Assembly (NCBI GenBank): GCA_030699295.1 | Contig: JAUYJQ010000073.1 | Span: 1 to 7,592 of the forward strand | Direction of reading: 5' to 3' | DNA length: 7,592 nt | Source of the DNA: Candidatus Beckwithbacteria bacterium | GTDB lineage: Bacteria > Patescibacteriota > Microgenomatia > UBA1400 > CG1-02-47-37 | Part shown: piece by piece, positions 1 through 5,545 of the stretch | Layout of the letters: the number at the start of each line of letters is the position of its first letter | Position numbering within the stretch: position 1 is the stretch's first letter | The notes under the pieces: generated by a model | The model's database searches: none | The model's input: only the letters and a program-made list of their open reading frames with translations | Told to the model about the DNA's origin: nothing | Made by a program: the position numbers and the translations under genes

Positions 1-122
1 TTATCCTCTGGTAAATGTGGCAAAACCACTTTTAAGCCTGAAGACAGTAACTGTTTGACCAACGGCTGCCAGCGGGACAGCCGGCTCCCCCAACCGTGCA
101 AAATTACGGCCGTTTTAACCAT
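1..122 (-). CDS. alpha/beta hydrolase, N-terminal fragment (runs off the left edge)
   Basis: Only the first 40 codons are in the window. They read MVKTAVILHGWGSRLSRW and continue to a beta-strand-like VVLPHLPED. A hydrophobic strand followed by HGWG (residues 9-12) is the oxyanion-hole region of alpha/beta hydrolases, and the second strand ending in PHLPED matches the usual position before the next turn. The nucleophile elbow (GxSxG) and the catalytic Asp and His lie outside, so substrate and activity cannot be stated. The ATG (122-120) shares one base with the stop codon of the preceding glmR gene (TAATG), which implies co-transcription and probably translational coupling. A family call is reasonable; a specific function is not. 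Confidence 0.75.
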   Translation of the reverse strand, partial: MVKTAVILHGWGSRLSRWQPLVKQLLSSGLKVVLPHLPED

Positions 123-1099
123 TAGCGGTTCACCAAATTAATAATCTCCCGGGCCAGCTTCTCCGGATCATGGCGTAAAAGGCTTCTTTTAAGCGCATCG
201 CTTGAAGGCTTGTGATAAGCGCCGTCCGCCAGCAGTGGTCGGCGGATTACCCGCGGGTCCTTACCCAAGTCGTCGCTGACCGGGTATTCTTGCTCCTGCT
301 GATATAAAGCTTGGATGGCTGCCGGAATCGGTTGGTTATTTAAAATCAGATGGTCGAGCTCCCGGCCGCCGTAGCTTTCGATGGTCCGGACGTGGTCGCG
401 GGCTGAAAAATAAGCCGTCTGGCTGTTTAAAGTCATTAAGTTCATGGCGTAAACCAGCTTGGCTTTGGTCGCTTGAATGGCCGCTTTCACCCCATCGATG
501 ACCAGGTTGGCCACGATCGAATTGTACAAATCCCCCGGGGCAAAAATGATCCAGTCGGCTTGAACCATGGCTTCGGCCGCATCCGGATTAATGGCCGCTT
601 TTGGCTGGGTAGACAGCTTAACAATCTTTTCGTCACGGGTTAATTTATGGGTCTCGATAAGATGTTCGGAAACAATGATTTTACCGCTGGAGTATTTGGC
701 CACCAGTTGCACCAACTGTTTGGCAATGGGAATCACCCGGCCTTTAAGGCGGAATATTTTGGCGGTTTCCACTACCGCCTCCGGCTCTGAACCGACAATA
801 TCTTCCATGGCTGTCAGGATCAGATTCCCCAGGTTATGGCCGATTAAGCCTTGGCCTTTGTCGAAACGGTACAGCAGTAATTGCTTTAAATGGCTGTTAT
901 CGGCTGATAACGCCGCCAGGCACTGGCGGATGTCCCCGACCGGCAGGAAACCAAATTCGTCTACTAATCTGCCTGTCGAGCCGCCGTCATCAGTCACCGG
1001 CACGATCGCCGTTAACTCCACCGGAAACGCTTTCAGGCCTGATAAGAGCACCGAACTGCCTGTGCCGCCGCCGATAACTACCAATCTCTTTTGTACCAC
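122..1099 (-). CDS. glmR: GlmR/YvcK family UDP-sugar-binding regulator (CofD-like fold)
   Basis: A 325-residue protein, the normal length for the YvcK branch of the CofD-like superfamily. Visible signatures are the nucleotide-binding start VVIGGGTGSS (7-16), TDDGGSTGRL (36-45), GDIRQ (55-59), GHNLGNL (87-93), APGDLYNSI (187-195) and NLMT (220-223). The order and spacing fit YvcK rather than the phospholactate transferase CofD. In Bacillus subtilis this protein binds UDP-GlcNAc and stimulates GlmS, linking carbon flow to wall precursor supply; the same role here is inferred. A glmS gene lies close by on the same strand, separated by a plus-strand patch. The start used is GTG at 1099. An extended -10 sits 7 bases upstream and no properly spaced Shine-Dalgarno is visible, so the message may be leaderless. 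The usual rapZ and whiA neighbours are not in view. Confidence 0.92.
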   Translation of the reverse strand: MVQKRLVVIGGGTGSSVLLSGLKAFPVELTAIVPVTDDGGSTGRLVDEFGFLPVGDIRQCLAALSADNSHLKQLLLYRFDKGQGLIGHNLGNLILTAMEDIVGSEPEAVVETAKIFRLKGRVIPIAKQLVQLVAKYSSGKIIVSEHLIETHKLTRDEKIVKLSTQPKAAINPDAAEAMVQADWIIFAPGDLYNSIVANLVIDGVKAAIQATKAKLVYAMNLMTLNSQTAYFSARDHVRTIESYGGRELDHLILNNQPIPAAIQALYQQEQEYPVSDDLGKDPRVIRRPLLADGAYHKPSSDALKRSLLRHDPEKLAREIINLVNR

Positions 1100-1106
1100 A
1101 GCCTCT

Positions 1107-1115
1107 ATTTTACCA
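1107..1115 (-). promoter_or_regulatory. extended -10 promoter for glmR
   Basis: Read on the minus strand this is TGGTAAAAT, a TGn extended -10 followed by a near-consensus hexamer. Seven bases separate the hexamer from the GTG start of glmR, so transcription would begin at or very near the start codon. No convincing -35 is seen, as is common for extended -10 promoters. It overlaps the proposed divergent promoter of the plus-strand gene. Confidence 0.45.
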
Positions 1116-1121
1116 AAATGA

Positions 1122-1149
1122 TTGACATTTAGGTGAAAGGTATTAAACT
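1122..1149 (+). promoter_or_regulatory. possible sigma70-type promoter for the 163-residue gene
   Basis: A perfect TTGACA (1122-1127) is followed after 16 bases by TAAACT (1144-1149), a 4-of-6 match to the -10 consensus. The predicted transcript would start about 15 bases before the ATG at 1171. No clear Shine-Dalgarno precedes that ATG. The weak -10 keeps confidence modest. Confidence 0.38.
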
Positions 1150-1170
1150 AGGCACGAAAGAACAAATCTC

Positions 1171-1662
1171 ATGACTCTTGAAGCCACACCAATTACTCAA
1201 ACCGAATCGACACCCTTCTTGGTTCGCGAAGCAGCCAAGTATATTCCGGTAGGAGTATATTTAGATTTAAGGCAAACAAATGCATTTTGGTTAAATGACT
1301 CAGAAAGATACCAATTAAATGCTGCCAACTATAAATTGGACCAGCTCTCAAGTACTGATTATGGAAAACTTTCACCAGCGGCAGAAACACCCACGCCCTC
1401 AACTGCTCCATTTATACCTAAAGTCATTCTTAGCCAAGTTCCACTGGATCAATATTTATCTGCTCATAGCTCAGTAATCGAAGCGATGATCGATCGTATT
1501 GATAAACAAGCGCTAGCTGGTGAAGAATCACCTGAAGAGTCAATTAGTTGGTATACGGAATGGAATCCAAGACCAATAACTAAAACGGATATCAAGAGAC
1601 AAAATCTAAAACAAGAATTAGATTTAACTAAGATTATTGCAGAAGTAGTCAGAGGCAGTTAA
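1171..1662 (+). CDS. hypothetical protein, unrecognised
   Basis: A 163-residue reading frame I cannot assign to a family. It has no signal peptide or membrane segment. The N-terminal half contains a hydrophobic stretch (IPVGVYLDLRQTNAFWL). A Pro/Thr/Ser-rich linker follows at about residues 69-82 (SPAAETPTPSTAPFIP), then a more regular region (VPLDQYL onward) and a charged C-terminus rich in Lys and Glu. The gene is clearly richer in A/T than the mur/glm genes and runs against them, suggesting a different history. A plausible promoter lies upstream. Its TAA stop overlaps by two bases the left copy of the duplicated glmS-tail repeat, and without the transposase insertion it would end 11 bases from the glmS stop in convergent orientation. 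It is probably a real gene because it is long, has no stop codons, and lies where no other frame is plausible. Confidence 0.6.
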   Translation: MTLEATPITQTESTPFLVREAAKYIPVGVYLDLRQTNAFWLNDSERYQLNAANYKLDQLSSTDYGKLSPAAETPTPSTAPFIPKVILSQVPLDQYLSAHSSVIEAMIDRIDKQALAGEESPEESISWYTEWNPRPITKTDIKRQNLKQELDLTKIIAEVVRGS

Positions 1663-1715
1663 TAAAAATTGTTCTATTTCACGGTCACGGATTTGGCTAA
1701 GTTTCTGGGCTTGTC
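1661..1715. repeat. left copy of 55-base direct repeat (duplicated glmS 3' end)
   Basis: This stretch matches 2448-2502 at 53 of 55 bases in the same orientation. The mismatches are at 1683 and 1686 (partners 2470 and 2473). It starts inside the stop codon of the 163-residue gene and ends five bases before the left palindrome of the transposase element. The two copies flank the element like attachment sites or an unusually long target duplication, with a repeat period of 787 bases. Confidence 0.95.
1674..1715 (-). pseudogene. detached glmS C-terminal tail (13 codons plus stop)
   Basis: On the minus strand this reads DKPRNLAKSVTVK and a TAG stop, identical in protein sequence to the end of the intact GlmS encoded to the right. 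Both base differences fall in third codon positions (GTG for GTC, ACC for ACG). It has no start codon or upstream coding sequence and cannot be expressed as GlmS. It is a remnant or an attachment-site copy, not an independent gene. Confidence 0.9.
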
Positions 1716-1720
1716 AGGTA

Positions 1721-1744
1721 ACCTACAAGGACAGTCCCTGTAGG
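1721..1744. repeat. left terminal palindrome of the RAYT unit
   Basis: A hairpin with 5' arm CCTACAAGGA and 3' arm TCCCTGTAGG around a 3-base loop (1722-1744), with one mismatched pair. It is the exact reverse complement of 2423-2446 when the leading A is included. It ends 14 bases before the transposase ATG and could influence its expression. Confidence 0.85.
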
Positions 1745-1758
1745 TGTATAGTAGATTC

Positions 1759-2421
1759 ATGCCAGCTAAAAATAGTCTGAAAGACTATGCTTCCGATTCT
1801 TATTACCATGTCTATAACCGCGGCGTTGCTAAGCAGGATATTTTTCTAGATGAACAAGATTACAAAACTTTCCTCTCATATTTGAAGCTTTATTTGACTC
1901 CAGTTAATCTACAAGGACAGTCCTTGAAGATACCCCCTTCAAGGCAACTAAAAAACTACTCTCAAGAACTTAAACTCCTTGCTTATTGTTTAATGCCCAA
2001 TCATTTTCACCTATTTGTCTTTCAAAAAGAAGACGATTCAATGGCCGATTTTCTGAGATCACTGGGAACTAAGTACTCGATGTACTTTAACAAAAAATTT
2101 AAGCGAGTCGGCCACGTTTTTCAAGGCCGATACAAGGCAGTGATGATTACTAATGAAAACCAGTTTATCTATCTTTCCAAGTATATCCACCGCAACCCCT
2201 TACCTTTGCCTGCAATTGCAAGGACTGTCCTTGCAGGCTACAAATACTCGAGTTACCAGAATTATTTAGGAAAGTTTTATCAATCCTGGGTTAATAAAGA
2301 AAAAATCCTTAGTTACTTCTCAAAACTAAATCCCGAAGAATCATACCAAAAATTTGTTGAGGAAACAGATGAAAGAGACTTGTTAATGATTAAAGACTCT
2401 ATGTTAGATTTTGATGAGTGA
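1759..2421 (+). CDS. REP-associated tyrosine transposase (RAYT/TnpREP, Y1 HUH family)
   Basis: A 220-residue HUH-endonuclease transposase of the IS200/IS605-related RAYT group, which nicks single-stranded DNA next to hairpins through a tyrosine. Family marks are YYHVYNRGV near the N-terminus (15-23), the metal-binding HFH of MPNHFHLFV (82-84 within 79-87), GHVFQGRYKA (118-127), and the nucleophile Tyr142 in KYIHRNPL. Length is typical for the family. I chose the ATG at 1759 over the in-frame GTG at 1744 because family members usually begin MPxKNSLK, and the GTG overlaps the terminal palindrome. Two stretches, LQGQSLK (51-57) and ARTVLAG (154-160), are encoded by palindromes of the same family as the element ends. 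The gene runs opposite to the surrounding mur/glm genes and is A/T-richer. All key residues are present, so it may be active. Confidence 0.92.
   Translation: MPAKNSLKDYASDSYYHVYNRGVAKQDIFLDEQDYKTFLSYLKLYLTPVNLQGQSLKIPPSRQLKNYSQELKLLAYCLMPNHFHLFVFQKEDDSMADFLRSLGTKYSMYFNKKFKRVGHVFQGRYKAVMITNENQFIYLSKYIHRNPLPLPAIARTVLAGYKYSSYQNYLGKFYQSWVNKEKILSYFSKLNPEESYQKFVEETDERDLLMIKDSMLDFDE
1912..1926. repeat. internal REP-like palindrome 1 (within the transposase gene)
   Basis: CAAGGACAGTCCTTG is a perfect palindrome around a central A. The 15 bases 1909-1923 are identical to part of the left terminal palindrome (1723-1737) and lie in the same orientation. It encodes residues within LQGQSLK, in a region between the conserved N-terminal block and the HUH motif. 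Confidence 0.85.
2217..2235. repeat. internal REP-like palindrome 2 (within the transposase gene)
   Basis: TGCAAGGACTGTCCTTGCA is a perfect 19-base palindrome around a central T, which makes it inverted relative to internal copy 1. An alternative longer pairing joins CCTGCAA (2209-2215) with TTGCAGG (2231-2237). It encodes ARTVLAG, shortly after the catalytic-tyrosine motif. Confidence 0.85.
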
Positions 2422-2422
2422 G

Positions 2423-2446
2423 CCTACAGGGACTGTCCTTGTAGGT
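2423..2446. repeat. right terminal palindrome of the RAYT unit
   Basis: Exact reverse complement of 1721-1744, with core GGGACTGTCCTT. It starts one base after the transposase stop codon and could also act as a weak transcription barrier between the convergent transposase and glmS. No adjacent U-run makes it a standard terminator. Confidence 0.85.
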
Positions 2447-2447
2447 C

Positions 2448-2502
2448 AATAAAAATTGTTCTATTTCACCGTGACGGATTTGGCTAAGTTTCTGGGCTTG
2501 TC
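2448..2502. repeat. right copy of 55-base direct repeat (genuine glmS 3' end)
   Basis: Partner of 1661-1715. It covers the last 14 codons of the intact glmS, including the stop, plus 13 bases beyond. The copy continues seamlessly into glmS, so this is the functional one. Confidence 0.95.
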
Positions 2503-4119
2503 TGGGTTTAAGCCCCTGGCCACGGCCAAATCATAGGCCAGCAGCTGGGCAATCACAATCATGGGAATGGCCGAGGCTTCAGCCAGATCAGCTACCGGGA
2601 AATAGTTATCAAAGACTTTGTCCGGGATATAACCAATACCGATAATCAACCCGCCCCTGGCTTTCATTTCGTAGGCGGCATTGGTGGCATTTCCAAAGAC
2701 TAAACACGGCGTCCCATTTTCGATCAACGCGATCGGGCCGTGCTTAATTTCGCCGGCCGCATAAGCCTCGGCGTGGATATAACTGACCTCTTTTATTTTT
2801 AAAGCCGCCTCCAAAGCAATCGGGTAATCTTGGCCCCGGCCGACAACAAAAATGTGCTCTCTGTCTTTTAGTTTAGTCGCCAGCTGTTTCACCTGGTTCC
2901 TGGTTGGGCCGTCTAAAAGCCGGCGAACCGATGCGGCCACGTTCTGGAGCGGTTTTTTGTTTAACAGCAGACCCACCGCCAACATAGCCGTAAACGCCTT
3001 AGTTGAGGCAACCGCCACTTCCTGACCGGCGCCCAGAAGAATTTTTTGATCACTCTTACGGTAAAGGGTTGAGCCCAAAACATTGGTGATGCCGATAATT
3101 CTTAAGCCTTTAGCTTTGGCTAAATTAACCGCTTCGACCACGTCAATCGTCTCGCCCGACTGGGAAAACAAAATCATCGCCTGGTTAGGTTTTAATAACT
3201 GCTGATACTTTTGAAATTCAGAACCGACCACCGCTTCGACATCCATGCCGGATAAATCAAACAGATAATCGGCAAATAAGGCCGCATATGAGGCAGTGCC
3301 GCAACCCAAAATAAAAGTTTTTGACGAAGGCTTAATTGCCGGCGGTGACAACCGGGATAAATTATCCAGGACCTTGGGCTGATCGTAAATTTCTTTTTCC
3401 ATATAGTGGTGGAATTTACCCAAGCGGCTTTGCTCGGCTTGCCAGTTTAAAGTAGTTATTTTCGGTTTAATAATTTTGCCGCTTTTGGCCTCAGTTACTT
3501 CGACCTTAGCTTGAGTAATCTTTACCGCCTGGCCGTCTTCCAGGAAAATCACCTGATTGGTGTGATCAAGTAGGGCCCAAACGTCAGAAGCAATATAGTT
3601 GGCGTTTTTACCCAAACCGATGATTAAGGGTGAACCGTTCTTGACTGCCAGCAACTGATCATTGGCACTGTCCAACAATATAAAAGCATTCATACCCACA
3701 ACTTGCTTAAAACCTGCCATTAAACCGACGCTTTCAAATAAGTGCAAAGCCACCTCAGTGTCGGTTTGGGACAAAAATTTATGGCCGGTTAATTTGGCTT
3801 TAAGTTCCAGAAAGTTCTCAACGATGCCGTTATGAACCAGGCAAAGCTTTTGATTACAATCAAAGTGAGGGTGGGCATTACCCTCGGTAACGCCGCCGTG
3901 AGTGGCCCAACGGGTATGGCCTAAACCGATGGTTGAGGCCGGCAGCTTGGTGACCGCACCGCCGATTTTACCTACGTGCCTTTCCCGGATTAAGCCGTTG
4001 TTTTTTTTAACGGCAATCCCCCAGGAATCATAGCCCCGGTATTCCAGTCTTTTTAAGCCCGCTAAAACTTTTTGAGCGGCATTTTTTTCCTGACCGACAA
4101 CCCCAAATATTCCGCACAT
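2461..4119 (-). CDS. glmS: glutamine--fructose-6-phosphate aminotransferase (isomerizing)
   Basis: Makes glucosamine-6-phosphate from fructose-6-phosphate and glutamine, the entry step to UDP-GlcNAc. At 552 residues it is shorter than the roughly 610 of the Escherichia coli enzyme. The N-terminal class II glutaminase domain (about 2-220) starts with nucleophile Cys2 in MCGIFGVVG and has HTRWATHGG (68-76), HNGIVENF (96-103) and SQTDTEV (117-123). Two SIS domains follow: SQSGET (319-324), STKAFTA (372-378), GRGQDYPIALEAALKIKEVS (427-446) and HAEAYAAGEIKHGP (449-462). The active-site-closing tail DKPRNLAKSVTVK ends the protein. RGYDSWG (28-34) has Trp where Ala is common. The ATG at 4119 is fixed because Cys must be residue 2. 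No Shine-Dalgarno is seen; the preceding bases are A/T-rich (TATTAATTATTTGCATAT). It follows murA by 112 bases, and its last codons are duplicated at 1674-1715. Confidence 0.96.
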   Translation of the reverse strand: MCGIFGVVGQEKNAAQKVLAGLKRLEYRGYDSWGIAVKKNNGLIRERHVGKIGGAVTKLPASTIGLGHTRWATHGGVTEGNAHPHFDCNQKLCLVHNGIVENFLELKAKLTGHKFLSQTDTEVALHLFESVGLMAGFKQVVGMNAFILLDSANDQLLAVKNGSPLIIGLGKNANYIASDVWALLDHTNQVIFLEDGQAVKITQAKVEVTEAKSGKIIKPKITTLNWQAEQSRLGKFHHYMEKEIYDQPKVLDNLSRLSPPAIKPSSKTFILGCGTASYAALFADYLFDLSGMDVEAVVGSEFQKYQQLLKPNQAMILFSQSGETIDVVEAVNLAKAKGLRIIGITNVLGSTLYRKSDQKILLGAGQEVAVASTKAFTAMLAVGLLLNKKPLQNVAASVRRLLDGPTRNQVKQLATKLKDREHIFVVGRGQDYPIALEAALKIKEVSYIHAEAYAAGEIKHGPIALIENGTPCLVFGNATNAAYEMKARGGLIIGIGYIPDKVFDNYFPVADLAEASAIPMIVIAQLLAYDLAVARGLNPDKPRNLAKSVTVK

Positions 4120-4131
4120 ATATGCAAATAA

Positions 4132-4137
4132 TTAATA
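4132..4137 (-). promoter_or_regulatory. weak candidate -10 for glmS
   Basis: Minus-strand TATTAA lies 12 bases before the glmS ATG at the downstream foot of the large inverted repeat. I see no convincing -35 at the right spacing. If used, it would give a leader of only about five bases, consistent with the missing ribosome binding site. glmS may instead be transcribed from upstream of murA. Confidence 0.22.
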
Positions 4138-4138
4138 G

Positions 4139-4229
4139 TGACGCAGGCAGATAAATTTTTGCGCGCGCAACGTCTCATCTGATTCAGTCAGATAGCTGTG
4201 AGCACTCAAAAATTTCGTGTGCCGAGTCA
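4139..4229 (-). repeat. 91-base nested inverted repeat filling the murA-glmS gap
   Basis: Four pairs of complementary segments share one centre near 4184: TGAC/GTCA (4139-4142 with 4226-4229), GGCA/TGCC (4146-4149 with 4220-4223), AAATTTTTG/CAAAAATTT (4153-4161 with 4207-4215), and ATCTGA/TCAGAT (4177-4182 with 4188-4193, 5-base loop). Between the last two, further G-C pairs form, one of them a G-U wobble only in minus-strand RNA. The transcript between murA and glmS would therefore fold into a long interrupted hairpin. It could be a structured leader controlling glmS, a processing or stability element, or a miniature inverted-repeat insertion. I recognise no known RNA class. Confidence 0.7.
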
Positions 4230-4231
4230 TT

Positions 4232-5545
4232 CTAACCAATTCTTTCAATTTTAGCACCTAGGCCTGATAATTGCCCGGCAAAATCTTCATAGCCGCGGTC
4301 AATCAGCTCCGCCTGATTAAGTACCGTCTTGCCTGAAGCAGTCAAGCCGGCAATTGCCAGAGTAGCCCCGTTTCTAATATCAGCCACGCTAAACTCGCTC
4401 CCCTGAAGCGGAGTCGGGCCGGTAACGCTAATGCCGTGATGATTACCGGGATCATCGTCAACCAAATTAAAGTTATAAAAACGCTCCGAATTTTTTGGTT
4501 TCGGGTCAAAAAATTTAATCCCGGCACCCATTTTAACTAAATCTTCAACTACCTGAAACCTGTGGGTAAACACCGCTTCAATAATTTTCGACTCTCCGGT
4601 GGCTTGGGTCATTAACACCGTCCAAAGGGGCTGCCAGTCTGTCATGAAGCCGGGATGCGGCTGAGTGGTAATATCCGTGGCTTTGAGCGTCTGTTTCCAG
4701 AAAAAACGAATGCCGCTATTAGCCGTCTCCACTCCGGCACCAGCCTGCTGCAATTTATCCAAAAAGGCGGTTAAGTGCTCGGCCCGGGCGTTGTTAACAA
4801 TCACTTCGCCTTTAGTAGCCAGGGCGGCCACGGCATAAGAGACTGCCTGGTTCCGATCGGGCATGACCGAATACTCCACCGGCTGCAATTCTTTGACGCC
4901 GCTAATAGTGATGTTTTTACCTTGACGAACGATTTGGGCCCCCATTTTAGTCAAAAACCCGATTAAATCATCGACTTCCGGTTCAGAGGCGGCGTTGGTA
5001 ATCACGGTTTTCCCCTTGGCCAAAACCGCTGCCATCAAGACCACTTCAGTGGCCGTATGAGAACTTTTACTAAACTTAAAATTAGTCCCGTAAAGCCCGG
5101 CAGTTTTAGCTTCAAGTTGATGGTCAGATTTAATTTGTGCTCCCAAAGCCGACAAACCATCAAGGTGCCGGTCAAGCGGCCGTCTACCGATAGCGTCGCC
5201 GCCAGGCAAAGGCACGACCGCCTGGCCAAACCGGGTCAAAAGCGGCCCCAAAAACAGGCTTGAGGCCCGGGAGACTTCCCCTAGCTTTTGGGGAATCACC
5301 CAGCGGTCAACCCCGGCAGTGTCGATAACTATCCCCCCGCCGGCAGTTAGCCTAACCTGACCCCCCAAAGAGGCAATCATCTGGCTGACATTATCCACTT
5401 CGCTGATATGAGAAATATTATTGAGTTTGGTTTCACCTTTTGCCAGTAAGCTGGCAATCATCAATTTAAAGCTCGAGTTTTTTGCCCCGGCCAAATGAAT
5501 CGTGCCTTTTAAAGGCTGTCCGCCTTCGATGACTAATTTTGCCAT
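4232..5545 (-). CDS. murA: UDP-N-acetylglucosamine 1-carboxyvinyltransferase, Asp-type active site
   Basis: Transfers enolpyruvate from phosphoenolpyruvate to UDP-GlcNAc, the first committed step of peptidoglycan precursor synthesis in the cytoplasm. Its 437 residues are close to the usual 420-430. Visible landmarks are AGAKNSSFK with Lys22 and Asn23, SRASSLFLGPL with Arg93, the active-site loop LPGGDAIGRRPLDRH (113-127), PGFMTDWQ with the catalytic-type Asp303, and the C-terminal IDRGYED. The loop position that is Cys115 in Escherichia coli is Asp117 here. Natural Asp-type MurA enzymes, as in mycobacteria and Chlamydia, are insensitive to fosfomycin. The usual PDRIExGT segment is PDRNQAVS (229-236), and RASA near the C-terminus is RNGA (391-394), so the enzyme is divergent. 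Its ATG lies inside the end of murB with a 13-base overlap. Confidence 0.95.
   Translation of the reverse strand: MAKLVIEGGQPLKGTIHLAGAKNSSFKLMIASLLAKGETKLNNISHISEVDNVSQMIASLGGQVRLTAGGGIVIDTAGVDRWVIPQKLGEVSRASSLFLGPLLTRFGQAVVPLPGGDAIGRRPLDRHLDGLSALGAQIKSDHQLEAKTAGLYGTNFKFSKSSHTATEVVLMAAVLAKGKTVITNAASEPEVDDLIGFLTKMGAQIVRQGKNITISGVKELQPVEYSVMPDRNQAVSYAVAALATKGEVIVNNARAEHLTAFLDKLQQAGAGVETANSGIRFFWKQTLKATDITTQPHPGFMTDWQPLWTVLMTQATGESKIIEAVFTHRFQVVEDLVKMGAGIKFFDPKPKNSERFYNFNLVDDDPGNHHGISVTGPTPLQGSEFSVADIRNGATLAIAGLTASGKTVLNQAELIDRGYEDFAGQLSGLGAKIERIG

Larger units (their letters stand above)
1721..2446 (+). mobile_element. compact RAYT/TnpREP unit bounded by inverted palindromes
   Basis: The unit is a 24-base end (1721-1744), a short leader, one transposase gene (1759-2421) and an exact inverted copy of the end (2423-2446), about 726 bases in all. 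Each end is itself an imperfect hairpin, as in REP sequences associated with HUH-type RAYT transposases. The right hairpin begins one base after the stop codon and is separated by one base from the flanking glmS repeat. No passenger gene or second recombinase is present. Whether the unit moves by itself is unknown, since RAYT proteins are best known for acting on REP hairpins. Confidence 0.75.

Noticed and set aside
567..1121. A 184-codon open frame on the plus strand opposite glmR
   Set aside because: It mirrors the conserved glmR frame, and its translation looks like no protein family.
1744..1758. GTG at 1744 as the transposase start
   Set aside because: It overlaps the terminal palindrome and would add MYSRF before the family-typical MPAKNSLK start at 1759.
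1721..2446. The four related palindromes as a CRISPR array
   Set aside because: They are unevenly spaced, in both orientations, and two lie within a coding gene; there are no spacer-length intervals.
1661..2502. A Tn7-like transposon at the glmS attachment site
   Set aside because: No TnsA-E type genes are present and Tn7 leaves only a 5-base duplication; just the choice of location is reminiscent.
4159..4170. TTGCGCGCGCAA next to a T-run as an intrinsic terminator of murA
   Set aside because: It is a loopless palindrome, and in the direction of murA transcription it is followed by AAAAATTTAT rather than a U-run.
4120..4231. A glmS ribozyme upstream of glmS
   Set aside because: The gap is only 112 bases, shorter than the usual ribozyme, and I cannot find its conserved core. 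The inverted repeat has a different architecture.
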